From contig CM048843.1 of assembly GCA_026545765.1 (NCBI GenBank), forward strand, positions 11,121,501 to 11,185,500: 64,000 nucleotides of DNA, given 5' to 3'. Below the pieces are notes generated by a model that saw nothing but the letters and a program-made list of their open reading frames with translations, was not told where the DNA came from and did no database searches. The stretch comes from Plantago major (lineage: Eukaryota > Streptophyta > Magnoliopsida > Lamiales > Plantaginaceae). Shown piece by piece: positions 44,110-55,002 of the stretch. Made by a program: the position numbers and the translations under genes. The first letter of the stretch is position 1; every line of letters starts with the position of its first letter.

Positions 44110-44980
44110 AGGTGAGTTTGTTTTGTAATTTGTATGGGGTAGAGTGATGAGAGAGATAAGTAGGTGATAACTGATTATTGATAAGTGATGTATAGTGAAT
44201 TTATTCCATGTGTACTTTGTTCAGTAACGAGTGTACTTTGTTCAGTACGTTACTGAATTGAGGTAAACAAGATTACTTAGTGGGTGGGTCATTAATTGGT
44301 GGAAGACCAGTGGTTTTAATGCTAATTGCATCTGGCTTTGATTTTGAATTGTATATGCATGTGCGATATGATGTCATTAATGCAGGTACATTGTATGTCT
44401 CAGAACTCATGGAACCGGTCAATTCAATTGAAGTGAATTATTCCACCGCAACTTTGGTGCCACCACTCCCACCGCTGTCAAAGAATCCAGTGGTCCGGCA
44501 GAGGCCGTAGGTAGTGGGAATCCATGACCAAAATTCAGTGGGTTCAAATTTTCTAGCATATGACCAAAAAAATTACCAAAAATTACATATTGAATATATA
44601 ACAATAAAAAAATTCAAAGGAATATATATATATATATATTACTTTCATCGACTCATCCTTTTTTTTATAAATCTTTTATTAAAAAACCACTTTTTTATAT
44701 ATGTTCGATTCAAAATCAATTACAAATGTCCTTTCTCAATTGGACTGTATATGGAGAAGGTAATAATTATAAAGAGATAAATAATAGCTTAATTATAAGA
44801 ATGTACAAAATGATTGAAAATTTGACATAAAAATGACCAATATTGAAATTCAATGTGGAATAAATTAAACAAAAAAAAAAGCTCAAAATAAGAACTTTTT
44901 CAGGAATTGATAGTGAATCACTATGCACAACACATGTAAAACAAACCACTCAACAATAGTTTTCAGCATCTTTAATCTAA
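44110..44980. other. Upstream region of the F-box gene and spacer
   Basis: Promoter side of the reverse-strand F-box gene followed by AT-rich spacer with a short TA run at 44626-44639. No specific element is supported. Confidence 0.4.
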
Positions 44981-45347
44981 TACTCCCTCCATTTTTGTAA
45001 GAGTGTAACAATTTTACGTTTTGAGCGTTGCACTAAAATTGTTACATTTACTTTTATAAAAATGGGAAAATTACACCAGGTCTCCCCACTAAACACCCTA
45101 TTAACAAGAACGTCCCCGCATTTGAACAATAACGCCACAAGACAAGTTTCATAAATCAATTACGTTTTAGTCCAAAAGTCAACCTATCTCTCCTACGTGG
45201 GTGATAATTAGTGACCTGGATTTTTCAGGAAATGATTTTCTTGATTTTGTAAATTACAAAGAACCCCTCTTACTTATTTAACATTCAATTCATAACTCTA
45301 AAGTTTATTATAAATTCAAACCAACCCATATTTATTTTATTCCATTA

Positions 45348-45578
45348 ATGGAGATTCAAGCTCCATTTTCGGAGCTTGAATCACCATTTTCGGAGCTTCA
45401 AAGAAGCTCCATGAATTCATGGAGCTTCCAACAGCTCCATCAATGGAGCTTGAAGCTCCGAAAATGGAGCTTTTCGGAGTTTCAAAGCTCAATTGATGGA
45501 GCTGTCCAAGCTCCAATAATGGAGCATGAACAGCTCCATCATTAATGGAGCTTGAAGCTCAAGCTCCATTAATGGTGG
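45348..45578. repeat. GGAGCTT/AAGCTCC palindromic repeat array
   Basis: More than a dozen copies of GGAGCTT or AAGCTCC, many separated by CAATGGA, AATTCAT or CATTTTC, so the strand can fold in many alternative hairpins. AGCTC palindromes are also present in element A at 4799-4880. Confidence 0.9.
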
Positions 45579-45740
45579 AAAAAAAATAATTTTTTTAAAA
45601 AATTTGGGATTAAGGTTAAAGAGGAAAAAGAATTAGGGAATCAACAAATATGTTATGATGAAGCTAACAAATTTCTTGTTGGGGTGTTAGAATAGGAAAA
45701 AAAATGTTTTGAGGAAGAAGAAGATGGAGAATGGTTTGGT

Positions 45741-46889
45741 ATTAGCGACGGATAGTCGTATCCGTCGCTATATTTAGCGACGGATACGACTATCCGTCGC
45801 TAGAATAGTTGACCAAAATTTAAAGAAAAAGAAAAAAGAAATTAAAATAAAAAAAAAAAGAAAATGAAAATCTAGCGACGGATACAACTATCCGTCGCTA
45901 ACACTAGCGACGGATAGTCGTATCCGTCGTTAAATAGCGACGGATAAATCTATCCGTCGCTAGAACCCTAAAAACCGTAATATAACACCCCCACAGCCAC
46001 CATTCCCCATTTTTTCATCTCCCACCACTTCCATTTTGCACCACTTCCACCACCACCACCACTCCACCGCCCCACCATCGATCCACCACTGCCTCTCCTC
46101 CACCGCCCCACCTCCATCGCACCACCACTTCCACCACCACCGCCCCACCATCGATCCACCACTGCCTCCTCCTCCACCGCACCACCATCGCACCACCACT
46201 CCACCACTGCCTCCACCGCACCACAATCGATCCACCACTGCCTCCTCCTCCAACATCCTCCTTCCACTGCACCACCATCTATCCGTCTCCTCTTCGACAA
46301 CCACTCCCATCTTTCAACCACCACCAAATCGGACAAGACGGATCTGCTCCGATCCAACTCCATCATCTCCGATCTGCTCCGATCCACCTCCGATTGAATT
46401 TAAATATTGTATTGTATAAAATTTTCGATTTTGTATAATCATTTAAATATTGTATTGTATTATTGTATATTGAATTTTGTATTATTGAATATTGTATAAA
46501 ATTTTCGATTTATTGTATAATCGTATTGAATATTGTAGTTTCGATTTGTCCAATTTAAATATCAACCGTATTATTATCCGATTTGAATATTGTAGTTTCG
46601 ATAAATCAAGATCTTGTTCGATTTATTATATTCGTATTCGAATTTTGTATTCGTATACGGATTTTTTTTTTTAAAATTGCTATTTTGGCGACGGATAATT
46701 TATCCGTCGCCAAAATAGCAGAATTTTGTTTTTTAAAAAAACTTAAAATAGTTATCCGTCGCTAATTCACCTTAGAGACGCCCGTCATTAAGACGGGCGT
46801 CTATCCGTCGCTAAGGCCGTCGCTAAGGAACGACAGGGGGTTTAGCGACGGATAAGTCCGTCGCTAAACCCCTGTTTTTTTTTGTAGTG
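45741..46889. mobile_element. Non-autonomous CACTA, left terminus not found
   Basis: The right end TTTTTTTTTGTAGTG at 46875-46889 is a CACTACAAAAA terminus. GCGACGGATA/TATCCGTCGC repeats lie at 45743-45960 and 46688-46870. The core has a CCACCACC-rich microsatellite (46030-46290) and ATTCGTAT-rich sequence (46615-46660). The left side begins inside the subterminal repeats without a CACTA tip. No transposase. Confidence 0.8.
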
Positions 46890-47186
46890 TCATTTTCAAC
46901 TTGGTCAACGCAAAAATTATATTTTGGACCAATCTGTTATTGTTCAAATGTGAGGGACTAATCTGTTATTACGAACTTTTTTAGGGGGACCAGAAGAAAT
47001 TTACCCTATAAAAATTAATACCATAATATAATTCATTTTTAACCACACATTTTTGAGCCCACGTATACTTTTCCACTCAATTAATATCTCAAATTCATTA
47101 TTAACCACATAATTTTGGGGACCACACATTTTTTTAAAAAATTTGTGCAAATCAAAATTATTTCACTATCATAAACGGAGGGAGTA

Positions 47187-47513
47187 TATGGTAATAACTT
47201 AAATTTCAGCGGGGTCCAGTGCCCCCACTGGACCCCATGTAGCTCCGCCACTGCCAGTAGGACATAGTAGGACGTTCGATTCCCATAAAATTTAAAAGAA
47301 AACAAGTATAGGTGGTATTTCTTTGTAATAATTTAAAAGTTCGCCTCCTCTAACCTCTAAATAACCTTATACTCTGTCCATTCATTTTAAATCTTCATTA
47401 TTTGTTATTTCATGAGTTTTTTTTAAGTTTAATGCTTTGTGTTTTGAAAATCAACTAACCACGCTTATTAATTTTTAATCAGTTTTTTCATACATTATAT
47501 ATTCTATATCTTA
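47187..47513. other. Short spacer with palindrome
   Basis: GGGGTCCAGTG and CACTGGACCCC at 47212-47237 form a near-perfect hairpin, followed by AGCTCCGCCACTG, a sequence common at ends of plant repeats. Otherwise nothing is recognised. Confidence 0.4.
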
Positions 47514-48566
47514 TACTCCCTACTTTTTTAAGACTTTCCACTTTGACTTTGACCGGTCAACTGTAATTAATCTTGACCGCGAATCACTCTCAATATTATG
47601 ATAATATTTTTACAAAATTATGTAATTAAAATTTAAACTAGTAATATTCATAATATAATTTTATTAAGTTTTTTTTTAAATCACGAGTAATACTTTCATT
47701 TAATTTATTCAAAGAACAACGTATGTACATAAGGCGATTCAAAAGTGATCCAGCCTCCCCACATAAACAAAACAATGCAAAGAACACTATCCAAAACTAA
47801 TCAACCAGCATAATGCATCCAACATGGATCCGAAGTGTTGGGAACTTCCAAACTCTAAACACTATTATATATATATCATAGTGTTTGCGACCAACCTGTT
47901 ATCTATAGCATGGCCAAATCATTTATCATTCATGTGCTTCCATATTCCGGTCTCTATAGATGCTATTTTGATCAATCTAGCACGCGAGCCTTTTCCTTTG
48001 CATTGGTTCACTATCCATCCAAGTTCATCTTGCCATAATCCAGGGAATGCCAAATACGCAGCTAAATTAAGACATGAGTCCAAATCCGACACGTAATGGG
48101 ACAACCAAAGAAGAGGTGTTGTCGTGTTTCTGGTTGATCACAAAAACAACAGGTGTGTCCTGAAGAACACCAAATCTGACGAGTCTCTCCTTTGTAGCTA
48201 ATCGTCCATGGCATGCTATCCAAGTGATAAACAGTGCTCGAGGTCGAGCTGAAGATCCATACATAAGCTTCTTCCAAGACACAACAGATTGACTGTAAAA
48301 TAGTAAAGTGAAAAGATTTTTAAGAAATGAAGGTAATACTTTTTACAATCTACTAAATTCATTTCTTAAAATTTACACAAAATCAAATGATTGAGTATGT
48401 AAAAGAACGTCGTCCAAAACTCAACTCAATTCCCCCACCCCCACTCCCTCTCATACTTTATTCATTATTTTTATTACTGTGTTCATCATATTTTCTACTT
48501 TATTTACTATTTCTTAAAATTTATATACGGACTCACGATAAGTTGGAGTTCGGGATGGAGGGAGTA
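47514..48566. mobile_element. Possible Stowaway-like MITE split by a LINE fragment
   Basis: TACTCCCTACTTTTTTAAG at 47514 and GGATGGAGGGAGTA ending at 48566 are inverted tips of the Stowaway type. The space between holds a LINE 3' fragment. Inner parts of the tips do not pair well, so these may be two separate MITE remnants. Confidence 0.35.
47660..48290 (-). pseudogene. LINE 3' fragment (zf-RVT region)
   Basis: Reverse strand pieces in different frames together give the zf-RVT block of plant LINE ORF2: SWKKLMYGSSARPRALFITW, IACHGRLATKERLVRFGVL, then CCFCDQPETRQHLFFGCPIT and CRIWTHVL (compare PRAMFCTWMALHERLATRD and HLFFECPYTNRIWGRV of the first LINE). A poly(T) run at about 47671 would be its poly(A) tail on the other strand. 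5'-truncated and inactive. Confidence 0.75.
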
Positions 48567-49967
48567 TAACTTTGTCCCCGAAGTTAGAATCCTGATCCAC
48601 TCCTGACTGGAAGCACGGAGCCGGCTGTATAGATCCAGACTGGTTCACACCTGTTTATGATTATGAATGACTTCGATTTAGTGGTTGATTTTTGAAACTT
48701 TATTCCTTCATCTATACTTATGAATTATTGTGCATGCTTCAAGATGAACTTGTTGAAAGGTATGACTAAATATTAGTATACTCCAAAAAAAAAAAAGGAG
48801 AAGCAGCCGTACAATATAACTGCATGAGAGACCAAGACTAGTCACAAGTAGTGCCATTAAAATTTGAGAAAGTATTGTATGATGACACACATTTGCATTG
48901 GTACTAAATAATGTACTCATTCAATTTGGGTACTACTCAATATTTCACAATTAAAATTGACATATTTATTATGTCAAATTTGATCGGAAGATACACGTTT
49001 CTGACTGGAAAAAATGAGGTGGCATCCGGCATGTAATTTATTTTTAGAATTTTTTTATTGAGACAAACTTGAAGGGAAAAAAAGAATTGATACGGTGACG
49101 GTTATCCAACGAATTGTTTAGCATGAGTTCGATCGGGTGGATTGTAGCAGAATTTAAGTTGATGAATAGTGACTGAGTTGTAGTTGAGTTGAAACAAAAT
49201 GTGTTTGGAATTAAGCTATAGATTAATAGGTTTTGTAGATTGTTATGTTAGTTACAGAATATAAAATTGAAGATAAGAATATGAAAAGGATATAATCAGC
49301 CAAACCACCTTTTGAACAAAAACCCAATATGAGGCATGTGCTTGTACAATTTGCTTAAAACAATCACGTCCCCTCACCTACGGTGCTTGGAGGAATCAAA
49401 GACGCTTGTTTCCCATGATACAACGGAAGAACCAAACAACTAGTCGCACAAACTAGTTGCCCTTGGCAAACTTATGCAATGCCTGGATTATACGTAAAAT
49501 GGTATGGAAGAATACTGCAAGAGAAGAAGAGATGGCGTTTTCTGGTGTGTTTTTCTCTTCAGTGTTGAGACCTATTTATAGGTGAGGACTGGTTCAATAT
49601 TCAGATGTGTAACAGCTGAATAATTCCCATTCATTACACAAAGTAATGGGCTGCAAAATTAAATTTTGTAACTCTTCATTCATGGTGTAATATTCAGTCA
49701 CATTACTCACAACAGTTACAAAAATTCAAATAAGTTTTGGAAAAATTCGAGCAGACCAATTAGCAAAACATTAGCTCGCACGGGCTAGCCGTTTGTGCCT
49801 ATTTCGGTTCGGCAGTACGCAGGTCGCACGCGCCTGCTCGCACCCAAGTCCCACTAGTTTCAGTACAAACCTGGCCAGGATTTGCACCCCCATGCGCGCC
49901 CGCATATAGAGTTTTCCATAACCTTACCTTCACACTTGAACAACTATTATGGTGTAATTGGTTATAA
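48567..49967. other. Spacer with a possible old LTR promoter
   Basis: Mostly AT-rich. On the reverse strand TATAAATAGG at about 49571-49580, followed by a leader-like AAGAGAAAAACACACC, looks like a promoter, possibly of an old LTR covering about 49320-49720. Its ends could not be fixed. Confidence 0.35.
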
Positions 49968-49982
49968 ACTAGAAAAGACTTT
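49968..49982. repeat. 15-bp target duplication of a LINE, left copy
   Basis: ACTAGAAAAGACTTT here and at 51364-51378 flank the LINE fragment. Confidence 0.9.
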
Positions 49983-51363
49983 CTTTTTTTCTTTTTTTTT
50001 TGAAAAATAAAATTTTCATTCATGACCAGGAACATAAGGAATGTTCCAGCATAGAGCTTCAACCAATACAAAAGACCAATGGACCCATACAGAAGTAAAA
50101 AAAACTCAGACCAAAAAACTACACAAAACCAGCAAAAGACTCAAAGGTGAACCTTAACCAACCCAACCAGAACCTCCACTTTTAATCACTTCGACTACAT
50201 ACGCCAAACTCACCGTCTAGTATGTCATAGTCCCGAAAGACCATGCCAAGAGTAGTAAGGAAAAAACGTATGCACCATGACGGGGAGATACCACCCAAGA
50301 AAGGAAGGAAGAAAAGGGTGATGATTTCCGTCATGGCAAGCCGAAGCCACCAAAAGTAGAGGGGTGAACCCGTCAAAGCCACCAAGAGAATCACCGATCA
50401 ATGCGCTCCAAGCAAAACACAGGGTCAAAACCAAAGACTTTCGGTCCGAACAGGATCCATCAACACTCAGCTTAAACACAAGTCGGGAAAACAGTCCCAA
50501 TCTGCCAAAGTAGCAAATGGACGAAGGATTGACTTGCACTTGAACCAGGTCCAAACATTCCATTTGATTGTCTCAAAAATTTCTCCCGCAACTTGTTTTT
50601 TACCCTGAAAAATCAGCTCATTGCGAGCTTTCCACAAAAACCACAAGCTTCCATGCCAAACTGCTATCAACCTATCCTTCAGTTTTGACGGTAACGCATC
50701 TGCAAAAACTTGAATTTCCTCACTAAGGACACCATTCCAGACTACAGAAATATCCAGCCACCTTTGTATCAAGAACAAAACCTGTTGAGCCACCGCACAT
50801 TCAAAAAACAGATGGTAAGCTGATTCTTCTGCGCGCAACTCACAACATTTACAGTCTGCCTCCTCTCCACTGAAAAGTATATTCCTCTTCTTCAAATTTA
50901 TGCATGTCGGCAACCTATCCAATTGGATCTTCCATACAAAAGAATTCAATTTATACGGCACACAACTTGACCACACTAGCTTCGACCAGCCTTGAACGAC
51001 AATGGAGACTGATGATTTCGATCTCACAATGATTCCGTACCCATCATTCGAAGTGTAACAGTTAGATGGTGATAAAATCCAACTCCAACTATCTTCCTTC
51101 CCAGCGAACAGCCCCAGTCCTTGAATATGCCGAATGAGCGCAGCCACAGACTCCTTTTCCCATGAGAACAGTCGGCGATGCCAAGGTAAATTATCAGAAC
51201 CAGTAGCGGTCAGCTGGTTGAGCTTTTCCTGTACAGTACAAAATTTAGTAATTTCCAATGAATATAAACGAGGAAACAGAGAGCATAACTTTTCCCCATT
51301 CTTAGCCCAACGATCTTTCCAAAACCTAGACTTACTTCCATCACCTATGACTCTAACCAAACC
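49983..51363 (-). mobile_element. 5'-truncated LINE copy with 15-bp duplication
   Basis: A 1.38-kb insertion ending on the left in a T-rich run (reverse-strand poly(A)). Its coding part (51360-50467) is the C-terminal ORF2 region. The target duplication ACTAGAAAAGACTTT on both sides is intact. Abortive reverse transcription explains the missing 5' part. Confidence 0.9.
50467..51360 (-). pseudogene. LINE ORF2 C-terminal part (zf-RVT domain)
   Basis: A 297-residue open frame without an RT core. It opens with RVIGDGSKSRFWKDRWAKNG, the standard text after plant LINE RT domains, and goes on to the zf-RVT block SWILSPSNCYTSNDGYG, WSKLVWSSCVPYKLNSFVW, LDRLPTCINLKKRNI, CKCCELRAEESAYHLFFECA (CxxC...H...C zinc motif). 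It ends with VWHGSLWFLWKARNELIFQG. The start Met is fortuitous: the frame is cut by the 5' truncation. Open but only a fragment. Confidence 0.9.
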
Positions 51364-51378
51364 ACTAGAAAAGACTTT
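51364..51378. repeat. 15-bp target duplication of a LINE, right copy
   Basis: ACTAGAAAAGACTTT, identical to 49968-49982. Confidence 0.9.
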
Positions 51379-51661
51379 TATGTGCTAGCAATGTTGGATA
51401 AATCCACTTAAACTTCCAATTTTGAGCACTTATTCCTCACTAACTTCCAACTTTGAACACTTATTCCTCACTAACCTAAGGTCCATTTTGGACATGCAAT
51501 ATATCAATTCGAAGCTGTCACGCCCAAAACCAAAAATAAATTGGCGCAACTGGACGTCTATCGTGAGATGGGCTCACGCCAAGATGAAACCTCAATTTTA
51601 TAAATCCTTTTGAAAAGAGTGGTATAACAATAGGTAGCAGTACACCAAAGCTTATAACAAC
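51379..51661. other. Spacer with possible old LTR start
   Basis: TGTCACGCCCAAAACC at about 51514 resembles the start of many plant LTRs. Element II inserted about 150 bp later, so the rest may lie beyond the window. No gene. Confidence 0.3.
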
Positions 51662-51882
51662 TGTTGGTCCAGATAACGGCAAAGTAAAAGACTAGGGGGG
51701 GGGGGTGAATAGTCTTTTAAAACTTTTGTCGATAACAAATATTTCTCAGATATCTGAATAGATATCTGATACTTAGAATCAGAGTGCGGAAGACTTAATA
51801 AAGATAAGTGTAGAAACAGTTAATAAGTGTGTGTGTGTTGCTGAAGTATAAATACAGAAACATAAATGACACAGCAAGTATA

Positions 51883-53184
51883 CACTACAAGAATTTCACA
51901 GAACGGGACGGAAAGGGCGCGGATTTTATCCGCCTCAAGTAACACGGATCGCTAAACGGGCGACGGATTTTATCCGTCGCCTCAGAAGACGGACGGGCGA
52001 CGGATTTGATCCGCTTCGCCCGTTCAGATCAGAGTTATCCGTCGCTACAGAGCGTTGACCATGATTTAAAAAAAAATATATATATATATTTTAGCGACGG
52101 ATAGATCTAGATCTATCCGTCGCTAAAAGCCTAAAAAAAAATAATATATCTCCTCCACCACCTCCTTTCCTCCACCACTTCTCCTCCATTTCTCCTCTCC
52201 TACTCCTCCCACCACCACCTTTCTCCTCCACCACCACCTCCTCCACCACCGTCCTTCCACCACCATCTCCTCCACCACCATCCTCCACCACCTCCTTTCC
52301 TTCCACCACCTCTCCTCCATTTCTCCTCTCCTCCTCCTCCACCACCATCTCCACCACCACCACCACCGCACCACCACCATCTCCACCACCACCACCACCA
52401 CCTCTCTCCTCCCACCACCATCCTTCCACCACCATCTCCTCCACCACCATCCTCCACCACCACCATCTCCTCCACCACCTCCTTTCCTTCCACCACCTCT
52501 CCTCCATTTCTCCTCTCCTCCTCCACCACCATCTCCACCACCACCACCACCACCACCTCTCTCCTCCCACCACCACCTCCTCCACCACCCTGCCACCACC
52601 ACCATCTCCTCCACCACCACCACCACCACCTTTCCTCCTCCCACCACCACCGCACCACCACCACCCTGCCACCACCACCCCGTCTGCACCCACTGCACTT
52701 CTCTTCTCACCACCACACCACTGCACTGCATTTAATACAAATTGGATACGAATATAAAAATTCGAATACAAATGAATCCGTATACGAATACAAATACAAA
52801 TCAATATCTCGTATACGAATACAAATTGGATACGAATATAAAAATTCGAATACAAATGAATCCGTATACGAATACAAATACAAATCAATATCTCGTATAC
52901 GAATACAAATTGGATACGAATTAATCCGTATACGAATATAAAAATTCGAATACGGATTTTATTTTTAAAAAAAATAGAAATGGGGCGACGGATAGATCTA
53001 TCCGTCGCCCCATTATCAATTTAAAAAAAAATAAATTGGTCAATCCGTCGTCCAATCCGCCGAATCGACTGACGGATTGTTATCCGCCGCCACCTGTGGG
53101 CGACGGATTTTCTATCCGTCGCCAGCTGGGCGACGGATAGATATTCGTAGCGACGGATCTATCCGCCACAGTGCCTTTGTAGTG
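51883..53184. mobile_element. Non-autonomous CACTA with intact ends
   Basis: 1302 bp. Left terminus CACTACAAGAA, right terminus CTTTGTAGTG, and 3-bp duplication ATA (51880-51882 and 53185-53187), confirmed by the empty site AGTATAGTGG in the solo LTR. Subterminal GCGACGGAT words are at 51950-52125 and 52983-53165. The core is a CCACCA/CTCC microsatellite (52147-52715) followed by two tandem ATACGAATACAAATTGGAT-type units (52740-52940). No transposase. Same family as 45741-46889. Confidence 0.93.
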
Positions 53185-53916
53185 ATAGTGGTATCTGGAG
53201 GTGGCATAATCCTCCAACTAATCCACTTCGGTCTATCAGAGACCTAGAATTCACTAGAATAGATAATTGAGATTTCCTTACAATAATCCTATTCTAAGAT
53301 TCTTAACAATTGGTTCCCAACCAAATGTTCCCCCGAGTTGTTCCTCACTTTCACAAACAAGTACTTCCTATACTCGAAACCTTTGAGTTATTCCTCAGCT
53401 TCCCAAGCTAAGTACTTCCTATACTCAATAACCTCGAGTTATTCCTTAGTTTCCCAAATCAAGTACTTCCTATACTCCGGTAACCTTGAGTTATTCCCGA
53501 TTTTTCAAACTAAGTACTTCCTGCACTCCACGCTTATGGTGTTGGTTTTGGTTTGAGTTGTCGATGAGCGTCTTAATAACTTTTCGATTAATCGATAGCT
53601 CGTGAACTAAGTTACTTAATACACTTTACAACAGTATGGTATCTTGTTCGATTTTATCGACCTAAGTCTTATGATATCTGCTCAAGAGAATGAATCTCGA
53701 TAGTTGATCTTTTGATTCAACTCCTTCACGTATAGTTTTGCTTGTTTAGGATCGTGACACTTAGAACTTCAAGTGTTTACTCAACATCAAAAGCTTTAGT
53801 CGCAATGTAAAGCTTTGATAATAAGTAAGTTGCTTTGAGAGAGTAAGATAATCGAGATCGTATGCGCTCAAGGTCTTGTGTTCGAGTTGTGTGTCTCAAG
53901 TCGCCTAAGTGTTGAT

Positions 53917-53923
53917 ATTTATA
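53917..53923 (-). promoter_or_regulatory. LTR TATA box, element II
   Basis: TATAAAT on the reverse strand, in the same context as TATAAAT at 31094-31100 of the solo LTR (CATCTATAAATATCAACAC). Confidence 0.6.
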
Positions 53924-54630
53924 GATGAATTTGAGTACCGCTTGAATAGTATCCGTTAGCTCAAATTCAAACTATCGATATCTCGTGTATAATCAGAGGT
54001 GTTTTGTCTTCTTCTCGTAAGTCGCTGCTTTTATTCGCACATCTCCGTCCGTGCATTAAATGCATTTGTACTATTTTTTTTGTCTCAGAGTGTCAACGAA
54101 CTATGCTTTGTATCGTAGACTAGTGTTATCGATTCTTTGCACGTCCTTATCTTCATTCTTCAGATACTACTTGTATTTATTGAAACAACTTTGTTTGCAA
54201 TATATATTTCTCTTTCAGAAACGTGGTTAAAGCTCAAGGTATCTGAGAATAGATATCTGTGGATACTTTCCTTGTTTTCAGATATGTATCTTATTTCTCA
54301 GATATCTCTTGTGACACAGTTTGTTTGAAACTGTTCGTGTCTACAAGATATCTGGCTAAGATATCTGAACAATGATTCAAGAATCTTGTGCGCTTTCAAG
54401 TCTTCAATTGTTGTTGAGCTTTCTGCTTGGATGTCTTCTTCTTGGTCTTCTCTTCATAAAATAAAAATTACATTTTGAGACCTAACATCCTATACAAGAT
54501 TAGCTAGACTATCATACTTAGTGGATTTCCTCTTTTACAATGTTCAAGTGAACCAAGAGTACTAATCACCTTTCTGAGACTAAGATAAGTCATCATGTTG
54601 CTGAACAAAATCTAAACAAAATATCTAACA

Positions 54631-54645
54631 AATTTCCCCCATTTT
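54631..54645 (-). other. Polypurine tract of element II
   Basis: Reverse strand AAAATGGGGGAAATT next to the LTR; the homologous tract of element I is at 15023-15037. Confidence 0.88.
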
Positions 54646-55002
54646 GATCAGTCAACGATGACTATCTTTCCTATTACAAATATGGATGAGGAAACAATCC
54701 ATCACTTAATCATTTCTTAAGATCTTTCAAATCATATAATTAAGTGCAGAAAGTAGACATCAACCAAATCACAAGGTGTGATCTTTCTTTGAAGTTATCT
54801 TTTATAGAATACTATCCGAGAGTAAGTTCTTCGATAAGTCGCAACTAAAGATTACGATAACTTTAATACATGATACGCTTAAGCTCAAAGAAAAATACAA
54901 AACTACATAGTAAATTAGGACAACAGGAGTAACCAAGCTCCAAGTAAACATCCTAATAGACTAGTCTTCAAGTCTTCAATCTTCAAGTCTTCAACAGTGT
55001 TT

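Larger units (their letters stand above)
45064..47006. mobile_element. MULE-like inverted-repeat element B with GGAGCTT core
   Basis: Flanked by a perfect 9-bp duplication TATAAAAAT (45055-45063 and 47007-47015). Ends start GGGAAAATTACACCAGGTC and, reversed, GGGTAAATTTCTTCTGGTC; both go on to CATTTGAACAATAAC. The interior at 45348-45578 is a dense array of GGAGCTTGAAGCTCC-type palindromes, as in element A. A CACTA remnant (45741-46889) sits in its right half. No transposase. Confidence 0.85.
44981..47186. mobile_element. Stowaway-like MITE split by a MULE-like element
   Basis: Left tip TACTCCCTCC at 44981-44990 and right tip GGAGGGAGTA ending at about 47186. Taking out the MULE-like element (45064-47006 plus one 9-bp duplication) leaves a MITE of about 250 bp. 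Confidence 0.7.
51662..54630 (-). repeat. 3' LTR of element II, interrupted by a small CACTA
   Basis: TGTTGGTCC...ATATCTAACA. Without the CACTA (1302 bp plus a 3-bp duplication) it is about 1664 bp, close to the 1698-bp solo LTR. It has four tandem AAGTACTTCC units (53325-53530) and a reverse-strand TATA at 53917-53923. Compared with the solo LTR it shows many changes exactly at CAG/CTG words. Confidence 0.9.

Noticed and set aside
52091..52888. Long Gly/Trp/Val-rich reverse-strand frames (and similar at 45960-46387)
   Set aside because: They are open only because the CCACCA/CTCC microsatellite cores of the non-autonomous CACTAs contain few stop codons; three frames are open at once and there is no domain.
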